From Paramarasmius palmivorus (lineage: Eukaryota; Basidiomycota; Agaricomycetes; Agaricales; Marasmiaceae), in assembly GCA_037176845.1 (NCBI GenBank), contig JAYKXP010000020.1, positions 248,001-312,000 on the forward strand: 64,000 nucleotides of DNA, in the 5' to 3' direction. Below are positions 54,969-64,000 of the stretch, piece by piece. How positions within the stretch are numbered: position 1 is the first letter of the stretch; each line of letters starts with the position of its first letter. The position numbers and the translations under genes are program-made. Under the pieces are notes generated by a model. It saw only the letters and a list, made by a program, of their open reading frames with translations. It was not told the DNA's origin and searched no databases.

Positions 54969-56536
54969 TCATAACAGCATCTCCTACTGTAATGGTACCT
55001 TCACCTAGTGGCACACCTGAATAGGTAGATGTAAGAATTCTGGAATTGACTATGTTTCAACAAACAGAATACCATTGCAGCCGCAACAAGGCTTCCATTT
55101 GTTCTTGGGGTCAGCTCCAAGCCTCGTCTTCATCAGGACTTTGTATGGAACAGCCTGATCTCTGATCCCAGTTTCAGGAGAAACATTAGGAAGCTAAACA
55201 TCAGCAGGCCACAAAGTAAGAAGAAGCGCCTTCATACGATCGACAGTACGACGTACCAAGCACCTCGCACACTTTGACACGACGAGGATTCCAGGTGCCT
55301 TGGCAGCCACTTTCAAGTCCGATCCGACGGCGATTTCATCCCAATCATCTTCTGCGAACGCACCAGGCTCCGGATAGAACAATGTTTGGACGGAATCTAA
55401 TGGAGTAAATCCATGATGAGTGGTACTGGTCAGTATGTAATGGTACGCAGTGCATGACCGAACCGACCTCTCGACTTCCAGTTTTTCCGTAGCCCACTTC
55501 TCTTCTATTCCTTGTTGACCAATACGCCTACGAATCTCTTGTTCGAGCACTTGGACATTCTCCTCGGACAGGATGAGGAGAGGATACCCATCCTGGTAGC
55601 GTGCCGAGGCCTTTAGATTCGGAAACAAATCCGTGGGTTTGCATTGACGGGGATTCGGCCCCTTGAAAGCGAGATGCACTGATTTCCCGAAGTATCGGGA
55701 TAAAATTGAAGTCGCTGACGGACCCGCGAAAGGTTCGCAGACGTATCCATCTATAGAGTCGCCCCACATAGATACGTCGCCTATGCTAAAGAGGGTAGAC
55801 AGTGAGTCCGGACCCGACGTTTACACGAGAAGCGAATACTTACCGTTTCCACATTTCCAAAACGTCTCCAGTTGGGTGTAAAGGTATCGAAAACGTTTCA
55901 CACCCTGAGTTTTCAGGGAATGATATGGAAAGTTCGCCTCCGTACGGAGAAATCTCATCTAAGATGACTTTGGGCGTGATTAAAACCATCTGATGGGTGT
56001 GTTAGGGTGCTTCGGCGGGAGAACAAAGTATTGAGTAGAACCTTGGGAACTTCGCGGGCTGTGATAGCTTCATGTGTTTTTGCATCTATGATGCACCATT
56101 TCCTATCGTTCTGTTTATTTGGGAGTAAGTAAACAACTGATGGGACGACTGAAAGGAACCAGTTGACCTCTAAACCCTCTGGTGTGTATCGACATGATGT
56201 GACAGACGTTCCCCGACAGCTCTAAGAGGAAAGTCAGCCAACTCCGCAAAATGGAATAGAGGCAGCGTACTTTTATGGGATGAACTAGAAGTTTCGACAC
56301 CTGACGTCTCCGTATCCAAAATTTGGTTCGCTCCGACGCGACCTATCTCCTAATACCGAGTGACCTGGCCTCCCGTTGTCATTGACTTTGTTCCCACCAA
56401 GTTCCTTTTCAGGCGGTACCCAGTATTTTTTCAGACGTCTTTTCAGTAGCGAGAAAGGGAGACAAGGAAGAAGAACCAGAATAAGGATAGCTAGACTGAA
56501 CGCAAAGGTAGAGAAGACATCACCGTAAGAGGACAT
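54949..56536 (-). CDS. MOSC-domain protein (mARC/YcbX-like)
   Basis: It starts MSSYGDVFSTFAFSLAILIL, an N-terminal membrane anchor, followed by a MOSC N-terminal beta-barrel (VSKLLVHPIKSC, then KWCIIDAKTHEAITAREVPK) and the MOSC core: MWGDSIDGYVCEPFAGPSAT, DGYPLLILSEENVQVLEQEI, FRPNI-type segment, EDDWDEIAVGSDLKVAAKAP and KCARCLLPNVSPETGI (conserved Cys for molybdenum cofactor), then KPCCGCNGVPLGEGTITVGD. mARC-type enzymes reduce N-hydroxylated compounds at the outer mitochondrial membrane. About eight introns. The stop is at 54949-54951. Confidence 0.85.
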
Positions 56537-57826
56537 GCCGGGAGCGCCTTTCGGCTTCGGCCGGAACTCTGACAGTATCCACCATCGACGTCGTGTCCAC
56601 GGAGTTCTGAGTTTTCTGTTTTTCTCTCTACTTTCCGACTACCTTTCTTCACCTTTGCTGGTGACAAGCTATGATCTAGCGAGAAACACGAGTATACGGC
56701 AAAAGTGGTAAGTAAATGGCCTAATCGCAGCGATCAACGTGACTGATCCCCGAATCTCCCTGCCACTCCCAATCCACAGCTTGTCCTGATCTTTGGTCGC
56801 ATCTTCCCAAGTCCGGTGAGGCTAATTTGGAAAGAGAGGCCATTTGTATGTCCTTAGACCTCTTTAGCTTAGATGCTCACTTTCTTGACCCTTCAGGACG
56901 TCAAGAATAACGTTGTCATACTATAGTTGTCAGCGGGATGTTATACTTATCAAGCTCAGAATGAAAAGGGTTTGTAGGAAACTATACTGATCTTCGAAGC
57001 TATCAGGTGCTCTCTAGTCTGGCTCTAAAATCTAATTTTTCCGATACCACAACCTCATTTGGGCGTCGCGCCGCCTGGTTGTCAACTGTCACCAAATACG
57101 GCAGGCCACAATGCTGGTCTTGCAGGCTCTACGGGGCTACCAACGCTCATTCTTGCCAGCTTTACGCCGGATGTTGTACTCACTGACAGACAATTAAACG
57201 GAGAAGAGATTCGGCCGCTGTGCAAATTCTCATCTTGAATTTATCGGCTAGTCTAAGGAACAGCACGGGTTCCTTTCCGCCAGGTCGATAAACCCTGACA
57301 AGCGTCTGTCATTGTATTCGACTATTACTCCCTTAACATGAGTCACTGCCGCGATTTCATAGGTTTCCTTTTTGTGCAAGTGCCAGAGGCTTCTATCACA
57401 CCACTGCGCATCAGGTAGCGTTACTCCAAGACCTCAATGCGTTCCCGTGGCACTCGTAAGCCCCGTGTGAGAGGAAAAGCTTGGTACAGTGCGTATCCAA
57501 CATTCTATCTCATCAGACTTATTCATTCAGACCCCTCTCATCCATGTACCGGCGTCTGCATTCTTCGATCATCATTCAACCAGCGGTGGTTATGTTGTTA
57601 ATCAAGGATGTCAGCTGCAGCATGTGCTAAGAATATTCTGATAATCCCTTTTCAAAGTTATAAAAACGGCCGCATCGGGTTCTCCAGGGAGATACGAGGG
57701 TCGACCTCGCATTTCCTAGGAGAGCTGTTGAGAACATCGCCTACACTATCTACCAGTAAGTCCATCGCTTGCCTTGAGAAACCATGACGCTCACTATTTG
57801 ATCGTTCTGTTAGCCACTTCTCGGGA
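56537..57826. other. Intergenic, no gene seen
   Basis: 1.3 kb between the MOSC start and the F-box start, so it holds two divergent promoters. Frames are short on both strands. No tRNA-like cloverleaf or repeat was noticed. Confidence 0.35.
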
Positions 57827-59331
57827 ATGTTGACCGCCGCGGGGGCCGCAGATATCTCCACTCAGAACACCGTGGCTTCCACGACGCTACCGCTCGAGCT
57901 GGTATCGTTAATTTTGGACTACATTCCAGAAGACATGAAATGGTCTGACACCCTGTACAACTGTGCGTTAGTCTCTTCGGCATGGCGGCAGTTGTCCCAG
58001 GCACACCTCTTCTCTACGGCATCTCTTTCTACGACAGCAGTATGCAAAGCTTGGAATGACAAATTGGACGAGTTCCCCCACCTCGCACTCTATGTCACTA
58101 CCCTATCACTCTGGGGAGGTGACGTAGAGCAGGACGGGGAATATGAAGAAGGTGGAATTTCCTTTGTTCATGGAAAGCGAGGACCTGAAGGTGTTATTAC
58201 CAAGGTTCCCGAACATTCGGAATTTGATCCTGGAGGAATTCAGCATCTGGGGTGACACTGAGCAGGCGCTGATCAGCCAGTTTCATCAGGTCGAGAAGCT
58301 CCACGTCGACGTTCGTTTCAGTGAGCCAGAGCAATTGCTTGCACTCACAGCCGGCATGCGTCGCGTCCGCGACTTGTTTGTCGGGGACCTAGGATTTTGT
58401 CGCTGGAATGTCACTGAGAACGATAAGCCTCAGATGGAAAGGATGTACGAAGTCGGAACGTTCCTTGAATCATGGAATCCCCATGACGTTACCCCGATTT
58501 GCCTGGAGAAGCTCAAGTTGAGCGGTCTTCAGAATCAGACGGACCTTTTGATGTGGTTTTCAAGCCCATCCTTCGACCTCAGCCGTCTTCAAGTCCTGAC
58601 ACTCGACTGGAGGGCGGGGACGATCCGAACGGACACAGGTACCCTCTCGCAGTTCGTATCCACAGTAGGACGATTCGTGCGTCATCTATTTCTGTTCTCC
58701 GATGGAGTGCATAGCGATCTCTTTCCCGGTAAAGTCCCTCAATATCACTTTTTGTTATCTCTAACCCGATCCACCAGATACGTTGGCATCGACCCGCCTC
58801 TTGAACAAATTCATTTCCCTCGAAACCATTGCCATTGCCGACACTTCGTATAGCCGGGACTCGTGGCAATACAGCCTTGGTCTTATCCTCGCCAAAAAGC
58901 TACTCTCCACAGCACCCCCGACGCTGAAAGAGGTCCACATTGGGATGTATATTGTCTTCGATGGGGACCACACATTAAGCGACCTAGGACAACTTGCAGA
59001 ATGGAGCTTGCTTGACCAGCTTCTCACCGGACCCAAGTTCTCCGGGTTGCGGTATTTCAACCTACACGTCAAGATCCATGCGCCTCATGGAGCTCTGGAA
59101 ATGGAAGGTAGATCGTTAAAGCAGACCAAGCAGGCTGTCTTCGCTTTAATTGAGGACCTCCTCCCAATTACTTCGTCGCGACGGCTGCTGAAGCTCAGTG
59201 TCAGGGAACGTTCATGTGAGTCTTCCGCAGATGCTATAGCCCTGAGCGGACCCATCAACTCACTTTACAGTACAGGAAGTAATTCAAGATGCTTGCCTCA
59301 ACGCTTAGTCACAGGAGATCTTCAACATTGA
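57827..59331 (+). CDS. F-box protein with leucine-rich-like C-terminus, one frame break
   Basis: MLTAAGAADISTQNTVAS is followed by an F-box (TTLPLELVSLILDYIPEDMK, CALVSSAWRQLSQAHLF). The following text (VEFPLFMESEDLKVLLPRFP, NIRNLILEEFSIWGDTEQAL, LLALTAGMRRVRDLFVGDLG, LQVLTLDWRAGTI) has LRR-like spacing as in many agaricomycete F-box proteins. The last exon runs from near 58780 (FISLETIAIADTSYS) to a stop at 59329-59331. Frame 1 carries the F-box; frame 2 carries the LRR part. They meet at 58149-58153, where GAAGAAGGTGG would read through with one G fewer. F-box proteins recruit substrates to SCF ubiquitin ligases; this substrate is unknown. Confidence 0.72.
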
Positions 59332-59399
59332 TTTCGCAGATACAGAGATTGAATACAAATACATAAACCCTTCGATATTATGCTATCCGTCTGTAGGTA

Positions 59400-61096
59400 T
59401 TATGGGTTACTAAGGGCTTCTCGCCTATATGTTGTAGTATTGAACGTTGACATTGGTATATCATCGACTATCGTTTCCAGTATGACCTCCGACGTTGCTG
59501 CCGGACCCATTCCATCGTCAGAGTCGTCGTTTTCGGTGCGGCGGGGATCACCAGGTTTCGTGTAAATGCCGGCATCGGCACTTGCGTGTAGATTGAGCAT
59601 GAGTCGACACATCATCGTGACCGATATGCTTGAGGAGAAAATGGTAATCAGCAACCAGAACGATGTCCACGCATTAGGTACTTACCAACTCGCGAAAGAC
59701 GAAAGCCCTCCACGCATAAACGGCTGAAAATATGGTCACAAACCACTCTGCAGGTCGATCATGAGGACACTCACTCCGGATAACTGCAAGAACAAGAACG
59801 CGTCAAAAGAGGAAACAGTCTTGACCAAGCTGACTCACATGAAATGTCAAGATATTTGAAAGGGTGGCAAGAGCCATCACGCTGTAATTTTGTCAGCCTC
59901 ACCGAAATGGAAACAAGCAGGATGATACAAACGCAAAATAGATAGCTCCGTCTCGAAACATCAATGAAATCAAGGAGAGTCGACCAGCGCCGAACTCGAA
60001 TCGTGAGCGAAGCCAATAGCGGTAAGTCCTCGAAGCCGTGAGAAGGAACAGGATCGTGTCGTATGCGAAGAGGGCCGTCCAGACGCCTGATAAGCCTAAA
60101 TATACTCATCAGCGGAAAAAAGGGAATAATCAGGGGACATGCGTGGCGCACCCAGTGCACTGTCGAAAGTAATTAGCAGCGGACATAGTGAGTTCGATGA
60201 TAATCACACACATACGTTTGGCGTGATATTCCAATGTGACAACCAATTTCTATGGGATAGCGAACCTTTTCTTGTCCAACCAGGAAATACTGTAAAGACA
60301 TTTATTAGGCAAAATGAAGGAATAGAAGATGGAGCCTTACCGCCGCCATCCCCAAGAGAGCTACTGCACTCCCACACAGGAAGAACAGGATTCGTCTATC
60401 ACGATTGAATAGTGCGTAGATGCGGAGGGTTAATAGTACTCAAACGTAAATGAGTGGACCTGCATGACTGCTATATGAGAATAGACCTACTACAAACGGC
60501 AGATTGTGTGACGACAAGGAGAACTTGTCGATAGAGGCTGTAACGCGAACAGCTATTCAAGTTAGGAGCGCTTGTCAGCCCGTGAGCTCTGACGGAGATG
60601 AAACGATCGTGTTACCTCTACAATAGGTAAGAGCATGTATGGTTATGAAAAGTTGTCGGAGACTTACGTCGTGACTGAGTGGATATTTTGAGAGAACCAT
60701 AATGGAAATGTTGCTTGTGAGGCCAAAATATCTAAGGAAGAAGAAGAGGTAGCTGCTTCGAGATTTCGGATGTCCCCACACATGCTTCACTTCAGATTCT
60801 ACAGGTTGGCAGATAAACTTGGGTGAGCCAGGTTGAGCTTACTGATAGAGAGAGGAACACACTGAACGTGATAAGATGATCCCAATATAAGAAACCTAAT
60901 CCATTCATTTCGTCAAGGTTCTTCTTTAATCCGTTATGAAAGATTACGCACTGACGGCGACTACCTGCATTATCTCATGAATGTAGCTAGTCAAAAAACG
61001 CGTCAATGTTGAATTAAAAAGGTGGGTACGGGATCCTACTCACTGTTCGAACGCAATTCTCCGAAACCCCTCATCATCCGTCGGTATATCGTTCAT
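59400..61096 (-). CDS. DUF6533-like seven-helix membrane protein
   Basis: Starts MNDIPTDDEGFRRIAFEQ, then short exons including LGFLYWDHLITFSVFL (the YDH/WDHxITF motif of the family) and VWGHPKSRSSYLFFFLRYFG then LTSNISIMVLSKYP (second conserved block, normally W-x-R-P...FLxRY). Further helices lie across 60400-59800. The cytosolic C-terminal tail (RLMLNLHASADAGIYTKPGD, DDSDDGMGPAATSEVILETI) is the usual acidic type. The exons are small and the full exon chain was not resolved, so boundaries inside are approximate. The role is unknown; the family is expanded in agaricomycetes. Confidence 0.65.
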
Positions 61097-61947
61097 CCTG
61101 AAGTCAGGTTGACTTGACAGTGGCAGATAATGTCTACCACTGTCTTGCGCCCGTCAATATCGTGGAAGGGAAGGGAAAGGAATTGTCGGCCGCTACTTTT
61201 TTAGTCGTGACAATTAAATCACTGATCAGTGCGTTACCGATCGTCGCTACTCTGATGGATTAACCGGTCCAAACCTCGCAAGGCACTGTTCGCTTGACAG
61301 AACCATATGGATTCGAGGCTGGAGCTAAATTTTTAATCTCTGAATACTGTACCAAAGTCATGCAGACTAATGTAGATCAGTGTAGACCTTTGAGGCCAGC
61401 GCGAGGAAGAGCAAAGGCCCCTTGACCAAGACTACACACCACTATTTCCGGTTATCAGTGATCACCCGACGTTTACCTTGACATACCTATCAATCAAAGA
61501 GAACCTGACAGAAACTTGATAACTCCAAAGTGTGCTCCGTTTGGGCATCGCAGTCCTCACGTATACCAGGGACTGAGATGGCTACTCGAACGAGAAATCA
61601 GCTTAGAATCAGCAGCTAAGGCGCTGGGGACTATACCATAGCTGTTGAATAGAATTCTTGAGCGAACCGCCGCGTTCTTTCCGAGAGCACAAGCTTGCAC
61701 AAGCCGAGAAGGGCGCGCATCAGTGGTGCATCTGAATGCAGAATCGTGAATTGCCAAGGCCCAAGGGACCCCAAGCAGCGGGGTCAATTGGGAATCTTAT
61801 GTATGCCTGCTATATTCCAAAAAAAAGTGCACTTTCATGGGAGGCTCAAAGATCTGCATGTGTTCCAAAGCCGGTAACTTGCGGTGAACAGTTTGAACGA
61901 GAATAGATGAAGGAAAAGCCGAGGAAACGAATAAGCGCCGAAACCTG
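61097..61947. other. Intergenic, divergent promoters, no gene seen
   Basis: 0.85 kb between the DUF6533-like start and the PIG-L start. A 121-codon minus-strand frame (61797-62162) is antisense to PIG-L exon 1 and not supported. Confidence 0.35.
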
Positions 61948-62950
61948 ATGCCACTTCCTTCTTTTTCCGTCCATATCCTCGTGCTCTCTATAGTCATCGC
62001 TGTCCTATATGGCCCAGTAACTTCGGGGAATATTTTCAACCGGGAGCCTGAAGGCTCGCAGAAGATCCTTTTGCTCACTGCACACCCTGACGACGAGTGC
62101 CTATTTTTCTCACCCACGATCTTAGCCTTGGTAGCAGAGTCCAGGCGATGTGAAGCCTGCACCCAAATATATTCAATGTGTCTATCTACTGGGAATGCGG
62201 AAGGACTGGGAGGTGTAAGAAAGATTGAGCTGGAAAAGAGTTTGGATGTCCTAGGAATCGCACCTTCGCATCGGGCAATTGTTGACCATCCGTAAGTTTC
62301 CCCCAGTTACTTATACCACAGCTTTTGACGGTTCCTTGCCCTAGGGAGTTACAGGACAACATATCCGTCTACTGGGACCAACAAATCGTTTCAGGCGTCG
62401 TGAAACCCTTCCTCTTACAACACGAAATTGATATAGTGCGTTGACCCGAACACTCGTGCACCTTGTCAAGTTCTGATGCATTGCGATCTAGATTATTACT
62501 TTTGACCGACAAGGAATATCTGGTCATTCAAATCATGGATCCCTACCCCTCGCGATGAACCAGTTACTACGCAGTGACGATTTCGGTTCCACTATTCAAC
62601 GCCCAAGGCTGTATACACTGATCAGTGTGCCGCTCTCCATCAAATATATCAGTATCATCGCTCCGATTCAAGCGAAATTTGACATATTTGTAGTTAGGGC
62701 TTTACAATCCCTCGAACGACGGCTGGTACATTGGCTTCGTCGCTTTGGATTCAACATTGCCATGGGTGATGAAACCAAAGCCAAAAGGGCTACGGGAATG
62801 GATATGCCAGTGTTCGTAGCAGGGGCAAACGAGTATTTGACTGCTCTACGGGCTATGAGACAACACTGGAGTCAATTGGTGTGGTTCCGATGGTTAAATG
62901 TGCTGTTCTCGAGGTATATGTGGGTTAACGAGTGGATCGAGGTTAAGTAG
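61948..62950 (+). CDS. GPI12: PIG-L / Gpi12 N-acetylglucosaminyl-PI de-N-acetylase
   Basis: It starts MPLPSFSVHILVLSIVIAVL, a membrane anchor, then QKILLLTAHPDDECLFFSPT (the AHPDDE zinc motif), IYSMCLSTGNAEGLGGVRKI, ELEKSLDVLGI, VYWDQQIVSGVVKPFLLQHE, IITFDRQGISGHSNHGSLPL (second metal/catalytic motif GxSxHxNH). It removes the acetyl group from GlcNAc-PI on the cytosolic ER face, step two of GPI anchor synthesis. Two introns near 62292-62345 and 62435-62490 are needed. The C-terminal portion, with SRYMWVNEWIEVK, ends at 62950. Confidence 0.93.
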
Positions 62951-62995
62951 GGCGTAGCACACCTTGTAAGCTTGTAATACAAACGTCCAATGCCT

Positions 62996-63559
62996 TTAGA
63001 ATCGCTTCCCTGTCCCATTGTCTTGTCGTAGCCCCATTTTCTGCACCCAACCTCTCAACCAACCAACACCGAGACCCTCTCTAATCACGTTGCGCTTCTG
63101 GTGCAACGAACGACCTAGTTCCGCTGAAATCGGCGTCAGATAGAACGATATTATTGCCCTAAGAGAGACCAGATGGTCATTTGACGAATTTCTCCAGAAA
63201 CGACTCAAGACGTACCATACTGTGCCTTGTAACAATGGACTGAAAACTTGATCTCTCGCAGTGACCCATAACACATGCCCCAATTGAATGCTGATGATCT
63301 CTGAAGGCTCGTGTTCAGCCTTCTTCTTGGACTTTTCATCATCATCGTCTACATTAATCTCGACGAACGAATGGGAAAGTGATGTGTGCTCGTCTCCAAC
63401 ACGGTGGAACTGAACATATGGCTGGATACTTCTGAGGTAGCTTCGCTCAAAACGTAAGTCGGGAATCGGTGGAAAACGAGCTTGTTTGTGTCGTCTAGAT
63501 GCCTCCGGGTGCTGATGTTTTGGTTCGTGAAATACAATGGGAGGATGTGTTGTGGCCAT
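62996..63559 (-). CDS. Conserved fungal protein of unknown function
   Basis: Starts MATTHPPIVFHEPKHQHPEA at the ATG 63557-63559, then FPPIPDLRFERSYLRSIQPY and VQFHRVG, an acidic DDDDEKSKKKAEHEPSEIIS linker, IQLGHVLWVTARDQVFSPLL and a hydrophobic ISFYLTPISAELGRSL region. It resembles small DUF1770-type proteins of fungi, though I am not sure of the family name. A GT...TCTCTCTTAG segment (about 63160-63216, a multiple of three) looks like an intron that leaves the frame open when retained. The tail is KMGLRQDNGTGKRF. Confidence 0.6.
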   Translation of the reverse strand: MATTHPPIVFHEPKHQHPEASRRHKQARFPPIPDLRFERSYLRSIQPYVQFHRVGDEHTSLSHSFVEINVDDDDEKSKKKAEHEPSEIISIQLGHVLWVTARDQVFSPLLQGTVWYVLSRFWRNSSNDHLVSLRAIISFYLTPISAELGRSLHQKRNVIREGLGVGWLRGWVQKMGLRQDNGTGKRF

Positions 63560-64000
63560 GATCAAAGTCAAAGAACGTGTATCCCCGCGGGATGCTCCGA
63601 GCTGGAGTGACAGGGTTCAATTCCGTTACCTATTCTATTCGAAAGGTCCATGTATCTTTACTGGTCCTTAGGCAATTTGAATAACAAGAAGGTGCAATGC
63701 ACAGTAACTCAGAACATGTGTTTAGTTCAGAAATAACAGAAAAATGGAGTACAATTGCTGCAACTGAAGGAACTTAAGTGCTTGAGACGAGCTCTATGTC
63801 CAAGATACAACAGCTGATCACTTCCATCAAATGAAAGTAAGCACAGACAGTCGTATACTTGGACTCTTGACATGCTCGGCTCGTTTGGTGCTACACCCTT
63901 TATCTAGTGAACACGCTAATGTAACAGATCCCTTGCCTTCGGCTTCGTGGAGCACCCTTCCCGCAACGACATCTTGGTGAAAGCTGATTCGGCGAATGTT
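63560..64000. other. Right-edge sequence, no gene seen
   Basis: 440 bp upstream of the previous gene on the minus strand. It could contain the end or promoter of a gene beyond the window; no coding frame is supported. Confidence 0.35.

Noticed and set aside
34289..62950. Possible GPI-anchor gene cluster (PIG-S and PIG-L in one window)
   Set aside because: They are 26 kb apart with many unrelated genes between; coincidence is the simpler reading.
63605..63640. GGGTTCAATTCC, resembling a tRNA T-loop
   Set aside because: The T-stem pairs poorly and no D-arm, anticodon arm or acceptor stem fits around it.
1..64000. CRISPR arrays, operons, rRNA genes, riboswitches
   Set aside because: The sequence is eukaryotic with spliceosomal introns; no regularly spaced repeats or rRNA segments were seen.

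Overview
This window is nuclear DNA of a filamentous basidiomycete, most likely an agaricomycete. The evidence is many short introns (about 45-65 bp), gene types typical of that group (DUF6533-like seven-helix proteins, expanded P450s, a HET-domain gene, an mpaB-like oxygenase, a UbiA-type membrane terpenoid enzyme) and compact head-to-head housekeeping genes. Gene models were read by hand from reading frames, splice signals and recalled family motifs; no database search was run.

Left part (1-31 kb). After the 3' end of a Pro/Ser-rich gene come a CsbD-like stress gene and a TMEM242-like membrane protein. Then comes a secondary-metabolism-like zone on the minus strand: an FAD monooxygenase, an intact UbiA-family prenyltransferase/terpene cyclase, an unrecognised locus and a damaged P450. 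Housekeeping genes follow (AKAP7/2'-5' RNA ligase-like, NAC beta, SAT1-like acetyltransferase, coactosin, RRG9/neugrin), then an intact P450, a PAQR receptor, a methionine-permease-like transporter and a third, badly damaged P450.

Middle (31-46 kb). ABCE1/Rli1, parvulin PIN4, PIG-S, a long SNT1/NCoR-like double-SANT co-repressor with an RS-rich N-terminus, and an mpaB-like oxygenase. Next is a repeat-rich segment: two copies of a dispersed repeat flank a gene with an HPE...PCxxC deaminase signature. The second copy carries a 102-bp hAT-like MITE with an exact 8-bp target duplication.

Right part (46-64 kb). A bestrophin-like channel, a single-exon HET-domain gene, a GH29 alpha-L-fucosidase, a seven-helix membrane protein, a MOSC-domain protein, an F-box protein, a DUF6533-like protein, PIG-L and a conserved unknown protein.

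A pattern across the window is single- or double-base frame breaks inside otherwise well-conserved exons. They occur most densely in three oxygenases of the metabolic zone, but also in RRG9, bestrophin, SNT1, GH29 and the F-box gene. Gene decay and uncorrected assembly indels both fit; the spread into conserved genes favours at least some assembly error.
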